NCBI RefSeq assembly: GCF_009674495.1
Contig: NZ_WKJN01000016.1
Coordinates: 62,001 to 126,000, forward strand
DNA: 64,000 bases
Source: Duganella alba
GTDB taxonomy: Bacteria; Pseudomonadota; Gammaproteobacteria; Burkholderiales; Burkholderiaceae_D
Reading direction: 5' to 3'
This document shows, piece by piece, positions 37,776-45,894 of this stretch (position 1 is its first letter; each line of letters begins with the position of its first letter). Made by a program: the position numbers and the translations under genes. The notes under the pieces are model-generated. The model saw only the letters and a program-made list of their open reading frames with translations. It was not told the origin of the DNA and ran no database searches.

Positions 37776-38986
37776 CACGCCGCCTTCAGGCGCGCCAGCG
37801 GCCGCTCGTTGATCGGCAGGTTGACCAGGCCGGCCATCACGCCCAGCGCAATGGCGATGGCCCACACGACATCATAGTTACCCTGCGCCGCGTACAGATA
37901 ACCGCCCAGCCACACGCCCAGGAAGCTGCCCAACTGGTGCGAGAAGAACACAATCCCCGCCAGCATCGACATATGCTTGACGCCGAACACGCCGGCAATG
38001 ATGCCGTTCGTGAGCGGCACCGTCGACAGCCACAGCACGCCCATCGCCGCCGCAAACAGATACACCGATAGCGGCATCAATGGCGCCAGCAGGAACAGCG
38101 AAATCACCACCGCACGCGAGAAGTAAATGGTCGACAGCAGATAACGCTTGGGCAGCCGTCCACCCAGCTTGCCCGCATAGTACGATCCAAAGATATTGAA
38201 CAATCCAATCAACGCCAGCGCCAGCACGGCAACGTTAGGATTGGCGATGCCCTTGTCGCGCAAATACGCCGGCAAGTGCACGCCAATGAACACCACCTGA
38301 AAACCACACACGAAATAGCCCGCCAGGAGAAGCAGGAAGGAACGATTGCCCAGCGCCTCGCCAGCCGCCTCGCGGATACTCTGCTGCGGCCCATGCGCAT
38401 GCTCCACCGCCGGCTCGCGCAGATAGAAGGCCATCGGCACCATCAACAGCACCAGCAAGCCGCCCAGGATGTAGAAGGCGTTCTGCCATCCCACGGCGGA
38501 AATGAGCTGCTGCTCGACCGGCATCATCATGAACTGGCCGAAGGAACTGGCTGCCCCCGAAATGCCGAACGCCCACGATCGCTTCTCCGGCGGCGCCACG
38601 CGGCCGATGATGCCGCTCACCGCGCCAAACGCAGTACACGCCAGGCCAAAGCCGACAAACAGCCCGGTGCCCAGTACGAACATGGTGGGATCGGTCACCA
38701 GCGCCATCCAGAACAGGCCGGCCGCATAGCTGACCGCGCCCACCAGCACCACGCGCATGGTGCCGAAGCGGTCCGCCGCCATGCCGGCGAACGGGCCGAA
38801 CGCGCCCCACATCAGATTTTGCATGGCCTGTGCCAGCGAATAGGTCTCGCGCGTCCAGCCGTTGGCTTGCGAGATCGGCTGCATCCAGAAGCCGAAACCG
38901 TGGCGCACGCCCATGGCCAGCGTCAGGACGACGCCGGTGGCGAGCAGCACGGTTTTCAAGGAAGGCGTGCGGTCAGCAACGAACAT
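37775..38986 (-). CDS. MFS transporter (monocarboxylate/OFA-like)
   Basis: A 403-aa transporter with 12 helices. The loop FAGMAADRFGTMRVVLVG is the MFS A-motif between helices 2 and 3; GFGFWMQPISQANGWTRETYSLA in helix 1-2 recalls oxalate/formate- and monocarboxylate-type antiporters. ATG at 38986. Substrate not predictable. It overlaps the 38-aa gene at its stop codon. Confidence 0.86.
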   Translation of the reverse strand: MFVADRTPSLKTVLLATGVVLTLAMGVRHGFGFWMQPISQANGWTRETYSLAQAMQNLMWGAFGPFAGMAADRFGTMRVVLVGAVSYAAGLFWMALVTDPTMFVLGTGLFVGFGLACTAFGAVSGIIGRVAPPEKRSWAFGISGAASSFGQFMMMPVEQQLISAVGWQNAFYILGGLLVLLMVPMAFYLREPAVEHAHGPQQSIREAAGEALGNRSFLLLLAGYFVCGFQVVFIGVHLPAYLRDKGIANPNVAVLALALIGLFNIFGSYYAGKLGGRLPKRYLLSTIYFSRAVVISLFLLAPLMPLSVYLFAAAMGVLWLSTVPLTNGIIAGVFGVKHMSMLAGIVFFSHQLGSFLGVWLGGYLYAAQGNYDVVWAIAIALGVMAGLVNLPINERPLARLKAA

Positions 38987-39044
38987 GGTTTATCCCCGTT
39001 ATTAAATTCATATCCGAAGATTGTAACCAGTTCGCGCCGGCCGC

Positions 39045-39081
39045 GCTGAGGTGCTGAGGTGCTGAGGTGCTTAGCTGCTTA
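39045..39081. repeat. 8-bp tandem repeat
   Basis: GCTGAGGT occurs three times in a row (39045-39068), then degenerates to GCTTAGCT and GCTTAGG. The last copy runs into the stop codon of the Gfo/Idh/MocA gene (TTA at 39079-39081). Likely replication slippage in non-coding DNA. Confidence 0.85.
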
Positions 39082-40074
39082 GGCGTCGGCGGGATAACGC
39101 AAGCCGATCTGCGCGCGGATGTCGTCCAGAGTGCCCATCAGCGCCAGCGTTTCGGCGTGGGGCATCACCGGGCTCTCGATCAAGCCGGCGCGCAGGCAGC
39201 GGCCCACCTCCTGCGCTTCGTGCGTGTAGCCGTTGCCGGACTTCGGCAGCGACAGCGTGCGCTCGTTGCGCGAGGCGCCATCCACCAGCGTGACGGTGAT
39301 GGTGTCGGTATTGTGGAAGCGGTCGTGCAGGCGCACGAAGCCCTTGGTGCCGGAGATAGTCAACTCGGTCGGCGTGCGCGAACGCAGGCTGCATGCGCAG
39401 GACGACACGCCGCCGCCTTCATGCGTCAGCGTGAACGCGGTTTGCATGTCGACGCCGGTGGCGGCCATTTCCGCCTGCGCCCTCACGCCGGTGACAGCGC
39501 CCATGAAGAACGACGACATCGACAACGGATAAATACCGAGGTCCAGCAACGCGCCGCCGCCCAGCTCCGGCGCAAACAGGCGGTGCTCCGGGCCGACGTC
39601 GGCGGTGAAGCCGAAATCCGCCGTCACATTGGCCGGCTTGCCGATCTCACCGCTGTCGACAATGCGCTTGGCCTCGACCACCGACGGCATGAAGCGCGTC
39701 CACATCGCCTCCATGACGAACAGATTTTTCGCACGCGCCAGGCTGATGATGTCCTCGGCCTGGCGGCGGTTCATGGTGAACGACTTCTCCACCAGCACCG
39801 CCTTGCCGCCGTTAAGGCACATCAGCGCGTTCTCATGGTGCATCGGATGCGGCGTGCCGATGTAGATCACATCGACATCGGGATCATCGGCCAGCGCCTG
39901 GTAGCTGCCGTGAAAACGCTCGGCACCGTACTCCTGGCCGAACTTGGTAGCGCTATCTACGGCGCGCGAAGCGACGGCCACCAGTTTTGCGTCCGGCGTG
40001 TCCCGCAAAGCGGTGGCGAAGGCCTTGGCGATTTTGCCCGTGCCCAGAATACCCCAGCGAATTACCTGCGTCAT
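39079..40074 (-). CDS. Gfo/Idh/MocA-family oxidoreductase
   Basis: A 331-aa NAD(P)-dependent dehydrogenase. N-terminal Rossmann GILGTGKIAKAFATAL, the EKSFT element (family motif EKP) with the catalytic Lys, and a C-terminal alpha/beta domain with GGGALLDLGIYPLS. Such enzymes act on sugars, inositols or dihydrodiols. ATG at 40074; the long upstream frame overlaps the DUF3025 gene and is rejected. The ribosome site is weak. Confidence 0.92.
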   Translation of the reverse strand: MTQVIRWGILGTGKIAKAFATALRDTPDAKLVAVASRAVDSATKFGQEYGAERFHGSYQALADDPDVDVIYIGTPHPMHHENALMCLNGGKAVLVEKSFTMNRRQAEDIISLARAKNLFVMEAMWTRFMPSVVEAKRIVDSGEIGKPANVTADFGFTADVGPEHRLFAPELGGGALLDLGIYPLSMSSFFMGAVTGVRAQAEMAATGVDMQTAFTLTHEGGGVSSCACSLRSRTPTELTISGTKGFVRLHDRFHNTDTITVTLVDGASRNERTLSLPKSGNGYTHEAQEVGRCLRAGLIESPVMPHAETLALMGTLDDIRAQIGLRYPADA

Positions 40075-40124
40075 GGCGTGTTCTTTCTGCCGCGTCGGCG
40101 GCGTGTTGGTTGGTGTTGGAACGG

Positions 40125-40922
40125 CTATTTTACTGCGGCTTCGCGCTTCGGGCGGAACACCGTTGCGTCGGCGTAGAAGGCTTGGTCCTGCTCCGGCCAC
40201 CAGCCCGGCACGCCCAGCGCCTGCATCGGCGTGAAGCCGGCGGTGCTCAAGCCGTCTTCGGCCAGTTGCTGCGCGACCGTGGCGTCGAGCCATGCGCGGC
40301 GGCCTTCGTGGTCCAGCGCGAAGAAATCATCACCCGCCAGCACCACGCGCGTGTGCGCGGTGATGGCCTTGCGCGGCGCGACCAGCTTTTCCATCAGCGC
40401 GTGGCCGAACAGCCAGACTTGCGCGTCGGGACCGAAGCCGGCGCGGCGCGTGAGGAAGGCTTCCTGCCAGCGGTGTCCTCGCAGCGCATCGACCAGCGCA
40501 TGACCATCGGCGTTGTCGCGCACCACCAGCAGCGCGGCGTTTTCATCGAAGATGGTGGCGGCGTCGCGCGCCGGGCCGCGTGACTTGCCCACGCCGTCCA
40601 ATGCGATCTGTGCCGCCTGCAAGGCGTTCAGCTGCACTTTGATGCGCGGGAAGGTCAGCCATACCAGGCCGTTGAAGAAGTCGTGGAAGTTGTCGCGCGT
40701 CGGCACGCAGCCGGTGGCGCCGATGTGCTCTTCGTAGGCCGTGCCGTCCGGCAGATCTTCCTGCGGCACGAAGGAAATCGGCAGACCGAGGTGATTGCGC
40801 AGGCCCAGTGCGGCGGCCTGCTTGCAGAATTCATCGCGGAAGTGCGCCTCCGCCGACAAGCGTCCAGCCGCGCCGCGTACCGATTCGTACCACGGGCGTG
40901 ACCAGTCGACTGCGTCCAGCAC
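40125..40922 (-). CDS. DUF3025 family protein
   Basis: A 265-aa soluble protein beginning MLDAVDWSRPWYESVRG. FFNGLVWLTFPRIKVQLNALQ, LLVVRDNADGHAL and WLFGHALMEKLVAPRKAITAH are typical of DUF3025, a proteobacterial family of unknown function often found near pyrC. The start is a GTG at 40922, 4 bp after the pyrC stop, so the two are co-transcribed. Confidence 0.88.
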   Translation of the reverse strand: MLDAVDWSRPWYESVRGAAGRLSAEAHFRDEFCKQAAALGLRNHLGLPISFVPQEDLPDGTAYEEHIGATGCVPTRDNFHDFFNGLVWLTFPRIKVQLNALQAAQIALDGVGKSRGPARDAATIFDENAALLVVRDNADGHALVDALRGHRWQEAFLTRRAGFGPDAQVWLFGHALMEKLVAPRKAITAHTRVVLAGDDFFALDHEGRRAWLDATVAQQLAEDGLSTAGFTPMQALGVPGWWPEQDQAFYADATVFRPKREAAVK

Positions 40923-40926
40923 TTGC

Positions 40927-41979
40927 TTACACCATTTTCCAGTTGATGGTTTCGCCGGCGTTCAGCGGCACCACTTCCTGCTCGGCCAGCGGCAGCGTTT
41001 CCGGCATGGTCCATTGTTCGCGCTTGAGGGTGATGGTGCCCTCGTTGCGCGGCAGGTTGTAGAAGGCCGGTCCGTTGAAGCTGGCGAAGGCTTCCAGCTT
41101 GTCCAGCGCGCCGGCGCGTTCGAAGGCTTCGGCATACAGCTCCATCGCGTGCAGCGCGGTGTAGCAGCCGGCGCAACCGCATGCGGCTTCCTTGGCGCCC
41201 TTGGCGTGCGGCGCCGAGTCGGTGCCGAGGAAGAAGCGTTCGTCGCCGCTGGTGGCGGCGGTGACCAGCGCCAGGCGGTGCTCTTCGCGCTTCAGCACCG
41301 GCAGGCAGTAGTAGTGAGGACGGATGCCGCCCTTGAAGATGTCGTTACGGTTGTACAGCAAGTGATGCGCGGTGATGGTCGCGGCGATCGGGCCTTCGGC
41401 TTCGGCCACGTATTGCGCGGCGTGCTTGGTGGTGATATGTTCGAAGACGATGTTCAGCGCCGGGAAGTCGCGGCGCAGCGGGCGCATCACTCGCTCGATG
41501 AACACGGCCTCGCGGTCGAACAGGTCGATGTCCTGGTCGGTGACTTCGCCATGGACCAGGAACGGCATGCCCAGTTCCTGCATCTTTTCCAGCGTCTTGT
41601 AGCAGTTGGACAGGTCGGTCACGCCGGCGTCCGAATTGGTGGTGGCGCCGGCCGGATACAGCTTCACCGCGTGGACGATGCCGCTGTCCACGGCGCGCAC
41701 GATTTCATCGGGCTGCGTGTTGTTGGTCAGGTAGAGCGTCATCAGCGGCTCGAAGTTCAGGCCTTCCGGCAGCGCGGCCATGATGCGCTCGCGATAGGCG
41801 ACAGCAGCGGCGGTGGTGGTCACCGGCGGTTTCAGATTCGGCATCACGATGGCGCGGCCGAACTGGCGGGCGCTGTGCGGCAGCACGCTGGCCAGCGTCG
41901 CGCCGTCGCGCAGATGCAGGTGCCAGTCGTCTGGGCGGGTGATGGTGATGCTGTCGGGAGTAGTGGCGAGGTCGGACAT
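40927..41979 (-). CDS. pyrC: Dihydroorotase
   Basis: A 350-aa class-II dihydroorotase, third step of pyrimidine synthesis. Metal-binding HxH in [10 protein letters not shown], the carboxylated-lysine region [16 protein letters not shown], the MPFLVHGEV histidine and the late [13 protein letters not shown] motif are all present. ATG at 41979. Normal length and intact. Confidence 0.98.
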   Translation of the reverse strand: MSDLATTPDSITITRPDDWHLHLRDGATLASVLPHSARQFGRAIVMPNLKPPVTTTAAAVAYRERIMAALPEGLNFEPLMTLYLTNNTQPDEIVRAVDSGIVHAVKLYPAGATTNSDAGVTDLSNCYKTLEKMQELGMPFLVHGEVTDQDIDLFDREAVFIERVMRPLRRDFPALNIVFEHITTKHAAQYVAEAEGPIAATITAHHLLYNRNDIFKGGIRPHYYCLPVLKREEHRLALVTAATSGDERFFLGTDSAPHAKGAKEAACGCAGCYTALHAMELYAEAFERAGALDKLEAFASFNGPAFYNLPRNEGTITLKREQWTMPETLPLAEQEVVPLNAGETINWKMV

Positions 41980-42161
41980 GGCGGCAGGCTTTCAAAACAC
42001 GAATAGCCGACATTTTACCTCGTTGCGCGGGTCGCTTGACAGTGCGTATGCCCAACCCACGGAACAAAAATCTTCAGCAGGCGGGGAACGAAATGAACGC
42101 TTGGCGGTCTCAAGAAAATGAGCGTGTTCAAATTATCCTGACTCCTGCACCGGAGACGAGC

Positions 42162-42425
42162 ATGAATAAGATCCGTTTAGAAAGACATCGTCAACTAACG
42201 TTGCCTGCAGAGATAGTCGAAAAAGCGCATTGGCAATATGGCGACCTACTTGAAATTAGCTACGCCAATGGAGTAGTTATTCTCACTTCAATTAGAAAGC
42301 TTCCGGAGAAAACCATCGTAAAATCGCTGATGGACTATGCCGGAGCCTGCAAAGGTGCGTGGGGAAACACTCCTGAAGAAGTCGAAGCCACTATGGCAGA
42401 AGACCGCGAATCATGGGACAGATAG
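42162..42425 (+). CDS. AbrB/MazE-type antitoxin
   Basis: An 87-aa protein starting MNKIRLERHRQLTLPAEIVE, a swapped-hairpin AbrB/SpoVT DNA-binding domain (~1-48), with a C-terminal toxin-binding tail (YAGACKGAWGNTPEEVEATM). ATG at 42162 has GGAGACG 8 bp upstream. It overlaps the PIN toxin start, the usual antitoxin-first order. Base composition is visibly more AT-rich than the flanks, suggesting transfer. Confidence 0.85.
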   Translation: MNKIRLERHRQLTLPAEIVEKAHWQYGDLLEISYANGVVILTSIRKLPEKTIVKSLMDYAGACKGAWGNTPEEVEATMAEDRESWDR

Positions 42426-42864
42426 TTAGCATGTTGAAGGCCATGCATGGTCATAAAGTGTATGTCGACACCAATGTCTTCATATATTTTCTGGAGCAGA
42501 ACGCCGATTTTTTTGCAGCCGTAGAGCCGATCATACAAGCGATCGATTGCAAAGAATTACAAGGATTCACAGGCGAGATAACCATAGCGGAGACCTTGGT
42601 AGGTCCCTACCGCAACGGTAACCCTTTGCTTATCGCTAATGCACTAGGATTTTTAGCGGCAGCAGCTTTCTCACAATTCTTCCCCACGACAAATTCATTT
42701 TTGATTGTGCCGCGCAACTACGCGCTGCACACAAGATAAAACTTGTCGACGCCGTTCATCTGGCAACAGCACTCAGGGCGGCCTGCCGATTCTTCATCAC
42801 GAACGACAAAGCCATGCGCTCAACGGGCAGCTTGAGTGTTGTGCAGTTGGGTAGTTTGCTGTAG
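42413..42864 (+). pseudogene. PIN-domain (VapC-like) toxin, frameshifted
   Basis: The first frame gives YVDTNVFIYFLEQN, EITIAETLVGPYRNGNPLL and QFFPTTNSF, then runs off into a stop at ~42739. The -1 frame resumes exactly there with DCAAQLRAAHKIKLVDAVHL, ATALRAACRFFITNDKAM and a stop at 42862-42864. The break lies at a T5 run (42698-42702); one more T would restore NSFFDCAA. The catalytic acidic residues are split between the two frames, so the RNase is probably dead unless the base was lost in sequencing. Start could be 42413 or 42431. Confidence 0.8.
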
Positions 42865-42900
42865 CACTCAACGACGAACTATTTCCATATGGAAATATAA

Positions 42901-43626
42901 TCAGTGGATGATGCGCGCCAGGAAGTCGCGGGCGCGGTCGGTTTTGGGCGCCTGGAAGAATTCGTCCTTGCCGCTGTCTTCCAGAATCGCGCCCTGGTCC
43001 ATGAACACCACGCGGTTGGCGACTTTGCGGGCGAAGCCCATTTCGTGGGTCACCACCATCATGGTCATGCCCTCTTGCGCCAGGCCGACCATCACATCCA
43101 GCACTTCGTTGATCATTTCCGGGTCCAGCGCCGAGGTCGGTTCGTCGAACAGCATGGCGATCGGGTCCATGGCCAGTGCGCGGGCGATCGCCACCCGCTG
43201 CTGCTGCCCGCCGGACAACTGGCCGGGGAACTTGTCCTGCTGCGCCAGCAGGCCGACGCGGTCCAGGTACTGCAAACCGCGCGCATTGGCTTCGTCCGCG
43301 CTGCGGCCCAGCACCTTGATCTGGCCCAGGGTCAGGTTGTCGCGCACCGACAAATGCGGGAACAGCTCGAAGTTCTGGAACACCATGCCGATGCGCGCGC
43401 GCAGCGCGGGCAGATCGGTGTTTTTGGCGCCGACCGAGGTGCCGTCAACGATAATTTCGCCCTGCTGGAACGGTTCCAGCCCGTTGACGGTCTTAATCAG
43501 GGTCGACTTGCCGGAGCCGGACGGCCCGCAAATCACCATCACATCGCCTTTTTTGACACCGGTCGTGCAGTCTTTCAGCACCTGGAATTGACCATACCAC
43601 TTGCTGATGTTTTTGATTTCGATCAT
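42901..43626 (-). CDS. gltL: Polar amino acid ABC transporter ATP-binding protein (GltL/GlnQ-like)
   Basis: A 241-aa ABC ATPase: Walker A GPSGSGKS (~34-41), signature LSGGQQQRVAIARALAMDP, Walker B AMLFDEPTSALDP and the H-loop VVTHEMGFARK. Sequence type is that of glutamate/aspartate or glutamine importers. No permease or binding-protein gene is adjacent: the TA cassette lies downstream and a divergent symporter upstream, so it must serve permeases encoded elsewhere or be a remnant. Confidence 0.92.
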   Translation of the reverse strand: MIEIKNISKWYGQFQVLKDCTTGVKKGDVMVICGPSGSGKSTLIKTVNGLEPFQQGEIIVDGTSVGAKNTDLPALRARIGMVFQNFELFPHLSVRDNLTLGQIKVLGRSADEANARGLQYLDRVGLLAQQDKFPGQLSGGQQQRVAIARALAMDPIAMLFDEPTSALDPEMINEVLDVMVGLAQEGMTMMVVTHEMGFARKVANRVVFMDQGAILEDSGKDEFFQAPKTDRARDFLARIIH

Positions 43627-43671
43627 AAGTAAATAGATTATTTTGCGGCTCGTTGTGGCCCTGCCGCGCGC

Positions 43672-43700
43672 TTGACAGCGCCCGTGCCCACAAGGATACT
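43672..43700 (+). promoter_or_regulatory. Sigma-70-type promoter for the cation symporter gene
   Basis: TTGACA (43672-43677) and GATACT (43695-43700) separated by 17 bp. Predicted start near 43707 gives a ~125-nt leader before the ATG at 43834. Regulation unknown. Confidence 0.5.
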
Positions 43701-43833
43701 GCGGAACTTGCCAATAGTTTCAGCAGCCGGCACACCTAAAACCGGCTGTTGCCATCGCTAAGAAGAACGCAGCGGCGGCCACCCTGCTCGCTGCGCAGGC
43801 CCAGAGAGACACTACCACAGGAAGCCCGAACAC

Positions 43834-45078
43834 ATGAACAAACAAAGCCGATTGACCACCTACATCCTCATCGGACTGGCGCTAGGCGTCATCACCGGCT
43901 ATCTCGCCTACGGCAACATGACCGAGGCCGGCCGGATCAACCTGGCTGATACGTTGACGCTGATTACCACCCTGTTCCTGCGCCTGATCAAGATGATCAT
44001 CGCGCCGCTGGTATTTTCCACGCTGGTGTGCGGCATTGCCAAGATGGGCGATGCGACCGCCGTCGGCCGCGTCGGCATCAAAACGCTGGGCTGGTTCTTC
44101 ATCGCCTCGGTGATGTCGCTGACGCTGGGCCTGATCCTGGTCAACCTGTTCCGTCCGGGCGACGCGCTGCTGGGCCACATGGCCGCCACCGCCGCCAAGA
44201 CCGACCTGGCCACCTCCAGCCTGACGCTGAAAGACTTCGTCACCCACCTGGTGCCGGCGTCCATCGTCGAAGGCATGGCCAAGAACGAGATCCTGCAGAT
44301 CGTGATCTTCTCGCTGTTCTTCGGTTCGGCCGCCGCTGCGGTCGGTCCGAAAGCCAATGTGCTGATCGAAGCGCTGGACGGCGTCGCCCATGTGATGCTG
44401 AAGGTTACCGGCTACGTGATGAAATTCGCGCCGTTCGCGGTATTCGCGGCGGTGGCCGGCACCATCGCCAAGAGCGGCCTGGGCGTGCTGTCGACCTACG
44501 GCGTGTTCATGGCCGAGTTCTACTTCGGTATCGCGATGCTGTGGGCGCTGCTGATCTTCATCGGCTTCCTGTTCCTGAAAGGCCGCATCTTCGCGCTGAT
44601 GCGTGAAATGCGCAGTCCGGCGCTGCTGGCGTTCTCGACCGCGTCGAGCGAAGCGGCGTATCCGAAAACGCTGGAAGGCCTGGAGCGTTTCGGCGTGCGC
44701 AACCGCATCGCCTCGTTCGTGCTGCCGATCGGCTACTCGTTCAACCTGGACGGCTCGATGATGTACTGCACCTTCGCCACCGTGTTCATCGCGCAGGCGT
44801 ATGGCATCGAGATGTCGCTGGGCCAGCAGATGACCATGATGGCGGTGCTGATGCTGACCTCGAAGGGCATGGCCGGCGTGCCGCGCGCCTCGCTGGTGGT
44901 GATCGCCGCGACGCTGGGCCAGTTCAACATTCCGGAAGCCGGCATGCTGCTGTTGCTGGGCATCGACCACTTCCTCGACATGGCGCGTTCCGCGACCAAC
45001 GTCATCGGCAACGGCATCGCCACCGCCGTCGTCGCCAAGTGGGAAGGCGAGATGGACCCGCCGAAAGAAGCGGTGTAA
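43834..45078 (+). CDS. Dicarboxylate/amino acid:cation symporter (DAACS, DctA/GltP-like)
   Basis: A 414-aa membrane protein with eight helices and two re-entrant hairpins. Conserved: FLRLIKMIIAPLVFSTLVCGI, LLAFSTASSEAAYPKTLE (HP1 serine-rich), GYSFNLDGSMMYCTFATVF and MARSATNVIGNGIATAVVAKWEG. The ARSATNVIGN tail is typical of the family; whether the substrate is C4-dicarboxylate or glutamate/aspartate cannot be read safely. AGGAAG ribosome site. Followed by a strong terminator. Confidence 0.93.
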   Translation: MNKQSRLTTYILIGLALGVITGYLAYGNMTEAGRINLADTLTLITTLFLRLIKMIIAPLVFSTLVCGIAKMGDATAVGRVGIKTLGWFFIASVMSLTLGLILVNLFRPGDALLGHMAATAAKTDLATSSLTLKDFVTHLVPASIVEGMAKNEILQIVIFSLFFGSAAAAVGPKANVLIEALDGVAHVMLKVTGYVMKFAPFAVFAAVAGTIAKSGLGVLSTYGVFMAEFYFGIAMLWALLIFIGFLFLKGRIFALMREMRSPALLAFSTASSEAAYPKTLEGLERFGVRNRIASFVLPIGYSFNLDGSMMYCTFATVFIAQAYGIEMSLGQQMTMMAVLMLTSKGMAGVPRASLVVIAATLGQFNIPEAGMLLLLGIDHFLDMARSATNVIGNGIATAVVAKWEGEMDPPKEAV

Positions 45079-45091
45079 TCTACGCCAGACA

Positions 45092-45115
45092 AGGCCACCT
45101 TCGGGTGGCCTTTTT
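45092..45115 (+). terminator. Intrinsic terminator
   Basis: Stem AGGCCACC/GGTGGCCT (45092-45099 and 45104-45111) with a TTCG tetraloop and T-run after it, 14 bp past the symporter stop. Confidence 0.92.
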
Positions 45116-45117
45116 CA

Positions 45118-45318
45118 TTACAGCCAGGTGCGTTTGCCTTCCGGCTTGGCGCCCATCTCCCGCAACCGGCGCCGCAGGCGGGCGTTGTCCGCGATGGTAC
45201 AAATCAGCGTCAGCAAGATGATGATGTTGAGCGCGTCGCTGCCGAAGTACCTGAAGAACAGCGCTGCGCCGCCGGCGCAAAGCAGTCCGGCAATCAATAA
45301 CATCAATCCGTCTTTCAT
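45118..45318 (-). CDS. Small (66-aa) membrane protein of unknown function
   Basis: Residues 3-22 (DGLMLLIAGLLCAGGAALFF) and 27-42 (DALNIIILLTLICTIA) are two hydrophobic helices; the tail is strongly basic (ARLRRRLREMGAKPEGKR), expected to be cytosolic. The ATG overlaps the stop of the upstream 129-aa gene by 4 bp (ATGA-type), so the two form a translationally coupled pair. No family recognised. Confidence 0.75.
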   Translation of the reverse strand: MKDGLMLLIAGLLCAGGAALFFRYFGSDALNIIILLTLICTIADNARLRRRLREMGAKPEGKRTWL

Positions 45319-45704
45319 TTTCTCCTCCGTTTATAAATCTCCGGATGGCGCACCAGCAGTCCCGGCAACCAAGGACGATGTAAGTGATTCATCTGCGCGT
45401 TAAGCAAGACATCGGCAATAGAAGTGCCGCTCGCCAAACTTCTGCCGGTAGCCACCGCAATACTCCCAATGACGGCACCAACGTAAAACGATGCACTCAT
45501 GGCGCCGATGACAGCCAACTTTTCGCCCCGAATGCCAGCGCCAATCATTTCCATAACCGTCACTTTTTTCCCAAACCGCTCAAGTAGCGCAATCAGGGTG
45601 GACGCCGAACCAAGCGCTAGCTGAGCGTTACCATACAGGCTTTCCGGGGCTGGCAAGCCGAGGGCGTCCATATTCTCTTTGAAGTACGTGTAAAAGTCAG
45701 ACAT
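45315..45704 (-). CDS. Hypothetical 129-aa protein, partner of the 66-aa membrane protein
   Basis: Starts MSDFYTYFKENMDALGLPAP with an excellent AAGGAGG site 5-6 bp upstream; a longer frame lacks one. A helical N-terminal half (LALGSASTLIALLERFGKK) is followed by Gly/Ala/Ser-rich hydrophobic segments (AVIGAMSASFYVGAVIGSIA) that could insert into a membrane, then a basic end (RPWLPGLLVRHPEIYKRRRK). I recall similar unnamed proteins in Burkholderiales, with no function. First gene of a two-gene leftward operon. Confidence 0.75.
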   Translation of the reverse strand: MSDFYTYFKENMDALGLPAPESLYGNAQLALGSASTLIALLERFGKKVTVMEMIGAGIRGEKLAVIGAMSASFYVGAVIGSIAVATGRSLASGTSIADVLLNAQMNHLHRPWLPGLLVRHPEIYKRRRK

Positions 45705-45894
45705 AAAAACCTCCTTGTTGATGAACATGTCATCGGAGGGTAGTCCGCAAAAACATGATGCACCTTGCTGCAACTCATAGCAAGCAAGCGCGGCGCTTGC
45801 GCGGAATCGTTATCCTGCTTGGCGGTTTTCGTAATTGCGATGGCACAGGCATTGATGCACCATCGAGGAATAATTCTATGACGGTGGAGACGAT

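Noticed and set aside
39045..39081. CRISPR-like short repeats
   Set aside because: Units are 8 bp, contiguous and without spacers.
42690..42710. Programmed -1 frameshift in the PIN toxin
   Set aside because: The A-TTT-TTG context is not a good slippery heptamer and no stimulatory hairpin is evident; a simple base loss is more likely.
42901..45704. Phage or integrative element around the TA cassette
   Set aside because: No integrase, transposase, tRNA target or direct repeats are visible, and flanking genes have normal composition.
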